From positions 1-11,095 of the forward strand of contig DCDF01000066.1 of assembly GCA_002316295.1 (NCBI GenBank): DNA of 11,095 nucleotides, written 5' to 3'. Source of the DNA: Syntrophaceae bacterium UBA1062 (lineage in GTDB: Bacteria; Desulfobacterota; Desulfomonilia; UBA1062). The position numbers and the translations under genes were made by a program. Below, in pieces: positions 7,343 through 11,095 of this stretch. Each line of letters opens with the position of its first letter. Position 1 is the first letter of the stretch. Below the pieces are notes generated by a model, which saw nothing but the letters and a program-made list of their open reading frames with translations, was not told where the DNA came from and made no database searches.

Positions 7343-8200
7343 ATGAATCTTCCAGCAGTTCAAAACCATTCACTTTCTGAGCTGATCAGCCGGTTCGAGG
7401 CCTTTCCCCTTCTCAGCAAGGAAGAGGAGTATGGTCTCGCCGTGCGGCTCAAGGAATATAATGACGTGGATGCAGCTCACCGCCTCGTCACCTCGAACTT
7501 GAGGAATGTGGTCAGAATCGCGATGGATTATGCCGGTTACGGGTTGCCTCTTGAGGATATCGTGCAGGAGGGCACCATCGGATTGATGGTGGCGGTAAAG
7601 AAATTCGACCCGTACAAAGGGTATCGCCTCATGACCTATGCTGTCTGGTGGATCAAGGCAATGATCCACGACTACATTCTGAAGTTTTTCTCCCAGGTCA
7701 AACTCGGCACCACCAAGCTTCAAAAGAGGCTTTTCTATGGGCTCAACAAGCTGTCCGCCGAAGAGGAAGTGATCGACGGCAATATGAATGAGCGAACCCA
7801 GGCCATATCCGCGCGGCTCGATGCCGACCCCCAGCAGGTCGAGGAGATCATCACGAGGCTCACTTACCGGGATCAGTCTCTCGACAGTCCGCTGGCCGAT
7901 GGAAGCGATACCAGTTTCATGGATTTTCTGTCCGATTCCGGGATGAATCCGGAGGACCGAGTGCTGGAGAACGAGAGGACGGTGCATATAGAGAGTCATG
8001 TGCACGAGGCTATGGAAAACCTGTCCGACAGGGAGCAGCAGATCATCAGGCAGAGGATCATGGCGGATGAGCCCCAGACCCTGGAGGAGCTGGGGAAGCA
8101 GTACAATATTTCCAAGGAGCGTGTCAGGCAGATCGAGAATAACGTGAAGAACAAACTCCGGAAGGCCCTGGAGAGCAAGATGGATTCAATGGTGCAGTGA
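7343..8200 (+). CDS. rpoH: RNA polymerase heat-shock sigma factor RpoH (sigma-32)
   Basis: A 285-residue group 3 sigma factor directing RNA polymerase to heat-shock promoters. ATG 7343 is preceded by AAAGGAG at 5 nt. Region 2 spans about 44-115, with AGYGLPLEDIVQEGTIGLM and the promoter-melting stretch LMTYAVWWIKAMIHDYIL. The class-specific RpoH box follows at about 127-135 (QKRLFYGLN; QRKLFFNLR in E. coli), which separates it from RpoD/RpoS. Region 3 is about 150-210. Region 4 (about 223-276) contains the helix-turn-helix with LGKQYNISKERVRQIE for the -35 element. Region 1.1 is absent, as expected. The hsp20 gene begins 8 nt downstream, so the sigma factor shares a transcript with a probable target-class chaperone. 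The leader contains dyads that could be regulatory. Confidence 0.95.
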   Translation: MNLPAVQNHSLSELISRFEAFPLLSKEEEYGLAVRLKEYNDVDAAHRLVTSNLRNVVRIAMDYAGYGLPLEDIVQEGTIGLMVAVKKFDPYKGYRLMTYAVWWIKAMIHDYILKFFSQVKLGTTKLQKRLFYGLNKLSAEEEVIDGNMNERTQAISARLDADPQQVEEIITRLTYRDQSLDSPLADGSDTSFMDFLSDSGMNPEDRVLENERTVHIESHVHEAMENLSDREQQIIRQRIMADEPQTLEELGKQYNISKERVRQIENNVKNKLRKALESKMDSMVQ

Positions 8201-8208
8201 GGGGGCAT

Positions 8209-8649
8209 ATGGGTAGTCAGAGGAGGCACCCCTTACGGGACATCCTGGACCTCCAGGACAGGATGAACAGGGTATTCGAGGAGAGCCTGCGCGAGGGTGA
8301 ATCGATCAGGCTTCCCGGTCAGTGGAATCCTCAGGTCGATATGATCGAAGACGACGAAGCCCTGTATATTCTCGCCGAACTCCCGGGTGTGAAAAGAGAG
8401 GACATCATCCTGGATTTCTCCGAGGGCATGATCACCATCAGCGGGAAAAAACCTTTTACCCGCGGTAATCAGAGTGAAAATTACTACATGGTCGAACGTC
8501 AGTATGGGGCATTCAGGAGGACGTTCAGCATTCCCCACGCGATAGACGGAAACGCCATACAGGCCAAGCTGGAAGGCGGCATCCTCGAAATCAGGATGCC
8601 CAAGCTCAACAACTTCCGCACACGCAGGATCTCCATTACCGAGAAGTGA
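8209..8649 (+). CDS. Small heat-shock protein, Hsp20 / alpha-crystallin family
   Basis: A 146-residue ATP-independent holdase chaperone of the cytoplasm. The alpha-crystallin domain runs from about 40 to 132, starting W-N-P-Q-V-D-M and including ELPGVKREDI, GMITISGKK, and the closing segment around GAFRRTFSIP and LEGGILEIRMPK. The C-terminal I-x-I motif used for oligomer assembly is present (Ile141-Ser-Ile143). ATG 8209 is preferred, with GAGG (8199-8202) 6 nt upstream. An in-frame GTG at 8197 overlaps the rpoH stop (GTGA) but has no ribosome site. The gene follows rpoH by 8 nt, a likely heat-shock operon. Its last 14 bases overlap the end of the opposing rsmG-like gene. Confidence 0.94.
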   Translation: MGSQRRHPLRDILDLQDRMNRVFEESLREGESIRLPGQWNPQVDMIEDDEALYILAELPGVKREDIILDFSEGMITISGKKPFTRGNQSENYYMVERQYGAFRRTFSIPHAIDGNAIQAKLEGGILEIRMPKLNNFRTRRISITEK

Positions 8650-9181
8650 CCTCGTAGAGCTCCAGGTTGAGATCGTAGCCCTTGCACTCCTTGATGAACC
8701 TTTTCTTCAGGGTGAATGCGGGGTGGTCAATCGGTGCAGGAGCCCCGGTAGAAAAATAATAGAAACGACCCGGTACTGATATGACGCTCATGACAACGCC
8801 CGGCAGGGTTTCTCTGGGAGAGAACGACCGGGACATGACGGCGGGAAAAGGGCCTGCGGCACGTTCATTGGGGTCGAAATCGATCAGCTCAATATCTTTG
8901 AGTTCGAGCAGATCGATGACATGGCGGAGGAAAACCGCCTTTTTCTGGCTTCGCTCGATCAGCCAGAGCCGGGAATCGGGATAAACCACCTTATAGGGTA
9001 TGGCGAGAAACCCGGATCCGGCGCCAAGATCGGCCATGTTCGGCTCCATGATGTTCTTCATGAGATCCATGGTGTCTTCCGCCTGCTTCTCCAGCGCGCT
9101 TTCCATGGAACGGCTCACGAGGTGGAGCCTCCGGTTGTAGCGCCTGATCTCCCGGATCCAGATGAGCAGCTTGTCGTGCAT
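8636..9181 (-). CDS. rsmG: RsmG-like 16S rRNA (guanine-N7) methyltransferase, divergent
   Basis: A 181-residue Rossmann-fold methyltransferase. In the RsmG (GidB) family this enzyme makes m7G527 in 16S rRNA using S-adenosylmethionine. The SAM motif DLGAGSGF is at 51-58, followed by IP, then IERSQKKAVFLRHV (75-88), the family's typical second strand and Lys-rich turn, then L-x-L-K at about 92-95 and a SR-S-F segment near 117-120. The N-terminal YNRRLHLVS resembles the family's YNxxxNLxS. It is shorter than usual (about 200-240), and the family's His-x-x-Asp-Ser-Leu before the SAM motif is not obvious (KQAEDTMDL instead). ATG 9181 overlaps the mnmE stop by one base (TAATG). The 3' end overlaps hsp20 tail to tail by 14 bp. 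Family is fairly secure; the exact target is inferred. Confidence 0.8.
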   Translation of the reverse strand: MHDKLLIWIREIRRYNRRLHLVSRSMESALEKQAEDTMDLMKNIMEPNMADLGAGSGFLAIPYKVVYPDSRLWLIERSQKKAVFLRHVIDLLELKDIELIDFDPNERAAGPFPAVMSRSFSPRETLPGVVMSVISVPGRFYYFSTGAPAPIDHPAFTLKKRFIKECKGYDLNLELYEVTSR

Positions 9182-10494
9182 TACTTTCCCACACAGAAAT
9201 CCGAAAATATCTGGTCAAGCACATCCTGCCCGATGGAATCGCCCGCGATTTCCCGGATCGACTGATGCGCGGTCTTGAGATCAATGACGAGAACGTCGGG
9301 GGTCATCCTTTCATCGATCGCTTCACGGCAATAAGACAGGTATTGCCGGGCCCTGGAAAGAAGATACGAATGCCGGGGGATGAACACTCCCCGCTGCCCC
9401 ATGGGAAACAGATCCGCCATTGCTCCGAGGAGATCGCGGATGCCGTGACCGTACTTGGCGGAAACCCAGACCGCACCTTCCCGGGCGCCGTACTTGGGAT
9501 GATTCTGCAGGTCCGCCTTGTTCATGACAACGATGGTCTTTTCCCCCATACCCAGCCACCGTTCATCCTGCTTGCTCAGCCCTTTGCAGGCATCCACCAC
9601 GTAGAGGACCAGGTGGGACTGTTTGAGAATATCCACCGTCTTTTGAATACCGATCTCTTCAGGGCCTGAGGCCGTTTCCCGTATGCCGGCCGTGTCGTGG
9701 AACAAAAAGTCGATCCCCGAGAACGTTACGCGCTCACGGATGATATCCCGTGTCGTGCCGCTCTCGTGATGCACGATTGCCCGGGGATACCCGAGAACGG
9801 CGTTGAAAATGGAAGACTTTCCTGCATTGGGAAGGCCGGCAACGGTGGTGATGATTCCGGAATATCGTTTTGCGGCGCAGTCGGCATGGGCAAGAAGGCT
9901 GTCGATCTCGCGAATGATGGCATCGACCGCCCGGCGAATCGAATCCGGATCGTGCTCCGCCTCTTCGATGACAAAAGACGCCTCAATGCCGGTTATGATT
10001 CCGAAGAGATCCTCTCCCATACGGCTGAGACGGCGGGATAAATCGCCGGTCAGCAGCGACTGAGCCATCCGGACTCCGCCTGCGCTCTCCGCGTTGATGA
10101 GCGCACCCACCGCCTCCGCCTGTGCGAGGTCTATTTTGCCGTTGATATATGCCCTTTTCGTAAACTCGCCCTTTTCCGCCGTCCTGGCCAGGCCGGTCGC
10201 CCCGATGATCTCCATGATGGTATCGACGAGCAAAGGGTTGCCGTGACAGCTTATCTCCGCCGTATCTTCTCCCGTGTAGGATTGGGGGCCTGGATGAAAG
10301 ACCACCAGGGCCTTCTCAACGGCTCCGCCGGAAAGGTCTTTGATGGAGGCGAGCTTCTGTTCATGAGGCGGCCAGAATTCGCGGTGAGTGATTCGCTTGA
10401 GTATCTCGCTGGTCTCGGTACCGCTGATCCGTATGATACTGATTCCTCCGCGCCCTCTGGGCGTGGATTCTGCATATATGGTATCTGTTACGAT
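9181..10494 (-). CDS. mnmE: tRNA modification GTPase MnmE, with apparent AUC start
   Basis: With MnmG, MnmE installs the carboxymethylaminomethyl group at U34 of certain tRNAs, using GTP, a tetrahydrofolate one-carbon unit and glycine. From the proposed start it has 437 residues, normal for the family. The N-terminal folate-binding domain begins TDTIYAESTPRGRGGISIIR, followed by SYTGEDTAEISCHG and RAYINGKIDLAQAEAV. The G domain carries GLPNAGKSS (about 220-228), GTTRD (246-250), DTAG (267-270) and NKAD (325-328). The C-terminus is FCVGK, with the conserved Cys. No in-frame ATG, GTG or TTG exists between the upstream stop at 10603-10605 and the GTG at 10305, which would remove the conserved first 63 residues. 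ATC 10494 lies 7 nt after AAAAGGG and overlaps the khpB stop by 7 nt. Identity is very secure; the start codon is inferred. Confidence 0.93.
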   Translation of the reverse strand: MVTDTIYAESTPRGRGGISIIRISGTETSEILKRITHREFWPPHEQKLASIKDLSGGAVEKALVVFHPGPQSYTGEDTAEISCHGNPLLVDTIMEIIGATGLARTAEKGEFTKRAYINGKIDLAQAEAVGALINAESAGGVRMAQSLLTGDLSRRLSRMGEDLFGIITGIEASFVIEEAEHDPDSIRRAVDAIIREIDSLLAHADCAAKRYSGIITTVAGLPNAGKSSIFNAVLGYPRAIVHHESGTTRDIIRERVTFSGIDFLFHDTAGIRETASGPEEIGIQKTVDILKQSHLVLYVVDACKGLSKQDERWLGMGEKTIVVMNKADLQNHPKYGAREGAVWVSAKYGHGIRDLLGAMADLFPMGQRGVFIPRHSYLLSRARQYLSYCREAIDERMTPDVLVIDLKTAHQSIREIAGDSIGQDVLDQIFSDFCVGK

Positions 10495-11095
10495 CGCGAC
10501 ACCCTTTTGGGTGCTATGAGCACCTTCTTGTACACCCCGTCTCCCACGCTCTTGGTATTTACCTGGGAATCGTTTTTCAAGGCGAGGTGGATAATACGCC
10601 TGTCATACGGGTTCATCTTCTCCAGGAACACGGACTGTCCTGTACGCTTGACCTTCTGACCCATCTTGACGGCCATGGAGCGGAGATGGTCCATGTGCCT
10701 CTGACGGTATCCCTCGGTGTCGACGGTTACGTAGAAAGGCACTTCCCGGTTTTTGTTCAGGATCCGGTTCGTTATGAACTGCAGGGAATCAAGCGTCTGC
10801 CCGCGCTTGCCGATGAGCAGGCCTGATCCGTCGCCCACCACCTCGATGATATTATCTTTGCCGATCCTGACCTCTGAGGGGATGTTCATGTGGTTCAGAA
10901 TCTCGGTCACAACCCGGCAGGCATGCTCCATATCTTCCCGCGAAACGGCCTGTTGCTCGGGAGCGAGGCCTTTTTTCTCGGGAGCTTCGGGCCCTGTTTC
11001 CTGTACCGGCCTATTGCCTTGTGTTTCCTGCCTTCTTGCCGGGCGCGCAAGAATCTTCGCGGACTTTGTGCCAACGAGGCCGAACAGTCCCTTGG
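10488..11095 (-). CDS. khpB: KhpB/Jag RNA-binding protein (Jag_N, KH, R3H), 5'-truncated by window
   Basis: An RNA-binding protein of the KhpB (Jag/SpoIIIJ-associated, EloR) family. The frame stays open to the window edge, so the ATG at 10931 is internal; 201 residues are visible. The first residues (KGLFGLVGTKSAKI) are the end of the Jag_N domain. A Pro/Gln/Glu-rich linker of about 40 residues follows, then a KH domain with the RNA-contacting loop IGKRGQTLDSLQ (about residues 94-105 of the visible part), then an R3H domain ending in NPYDRRIIHLALKND, where RRIIH supplies the Arg-x3-His signature. In many bacteria this gene lies between yidC and mnmE, so yidC is expected just beyond the right edge. 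The stop TAA (10490-10488) lies inside the mnmE reading frame. In Firmicutes KhpB influences cell division and wall growth; in this organism the role is unknown. Confidence 0.92.
   Translation of the reverse strand, partial: KGLFGLVGTKSAKILARPARRQETQGNRPVQETGPEAPEKKGLAPEQQAVSREDMEHACRVVTEILNHMNIPSEVRIGKDNIIEVVGDGSGLLIGKRGQTLDSLQFITNRILNKNREVPFYVTVDTEGYRQRHMDHLRSMAVKMGQKVKRTGQSVFLEKMNPYDRRIIHLALKNDSQVNTKSVGDGVYKKVLIAPKRVSRS
10502..10508 (-). promoter_or_regulatory. Putative ribosome binding site for mnmE
   Basis: AAAAGGG on the minus strand (10508-10502) sits inside the last codons of khpB, 7 nt before the ATC at 10494. The spacing is ideal and supports initiation at that non-standard codon, which precedes the conserved DTI of the MnmE N-terminus by three residues. 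The site is only a moderate match to the anti-Shine-Dalgarno sequence. Confidence 0.5.

Noticed and set aside
7275..7345. E. coli-like RNA thermometer in the rpoH leader
   Set aside because: I found only short stems (CCGT/ACGG, GGC/GCC) and no convincing pairing that masks AAAGGAG at 7331-7337.
7370..8005. Minus-strand 211-residue open frame within rpoH
   Set aside because: Fully antisense to conserved sigma-factor regions; no ribosome site or recognisable motif.
8197..8208. GTG 8197 as the hsp20 start (GTGA overlap with rpoH)
   Set aside because: No ribosome site precedes it, whereas ATG 8209 has GAGG at suitable spacing.
10303..10305. GTG 10305 as the mnmE start
   Set aside because: It removes 63 residues including the conserved N-terminal DTI and GRGG motifs, which are intact upstream in the same frame.
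10488..10512. Programmed -1 frameshift fusing KhpB to MnmE
   Set aside because: The codons here (CCC AAA AGG GTG) do not form a standard X-XXY-YYZ slippery heptamer, and both proteins look complete as separate products.

Overview
The window looks like the chromosome of a diderm (Gram-negative) bacterium, most likely a deltaproteobacterial / Desulfobacterota-type lineage. The supporting signs are a lipoprotein MltD, a sigma-32-class RpoH with a class-specific RpoH box, a PBP1A of the Gram-negative type, a secreted protein with a C-terminal CFI tail, and the jag(khpB)-mnmE-rsmG order. The lineage assignment is inferred from protein character and gene order, not from a search. Base composition and codon use look even across the window, and I see no mobile element, tRNA, rRNA, CRISPR array or phage gene.

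Layout. (1) Positions 1-4145, plus strand: the 3' part of a bifunctional class A penicillin-binding protein (PBP1A), overlapping by one base a secreted double-LysM protein with a large C-terminal region I do not recognise. (2) Positions 4166-7151, minus strand: the membrane-bound lytic transglycosylase MltD, a likely hairpin terminator, then a separately promoted secreted seven-repeat beta-propeller protein with an SbsA-type Ig-like domain. The propeller gene converges on the LysM gene with a 20-nt gap. (3) Positions 7152-7342: a 191-nt divergent regulatory region between mltD and rpoH, with several dyads. (4) Positions 7343-8649, plus strand: the heat-shock sigma factor rpoH and a small heat-shock protein (Hsp20) in one apparent operon. 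(5) Positions 8636-11095, minus strand: khpB/jag (truncated by the window end), mnmE and an rsmG-like methyltransferase, each overlapping the next. The last of these overlaps the end of hsp20 tail to tail.

How the genes fit together. PBP1A polymerises and cross-links peptidoglycan. The LysM protein and MltD carry peptidoglycan-binding LysM repeats, and MltD cleaves glycan strands, so 1-7151 is largely a cell-wall neighbourhood. The RpoH-Hsp20 pair is a compact heat-shock unit. The khpB-mnmE-rsmG block concerns RNA binding, tRNA wobble-uridine modification and 16S rRNA methylation, and is usually found near the rpmH-rnpA-yidC region, which would lie beyond the right edge.

Most of this is housekeeping DNA and I did not find a clear new multi-gene system. 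The points most worth a second look are: mnmE has no in-frame ATG, GTG or TTG that would keep its conserved N-terminus, and the best start is an AUC overlapping the khpB stop; the unrecognised C-terminal region of the LysM protein appears to repeat a strand-helix-strand unit four times; and the rpoH leader carries repeated TATCGG/CCGATA elements.
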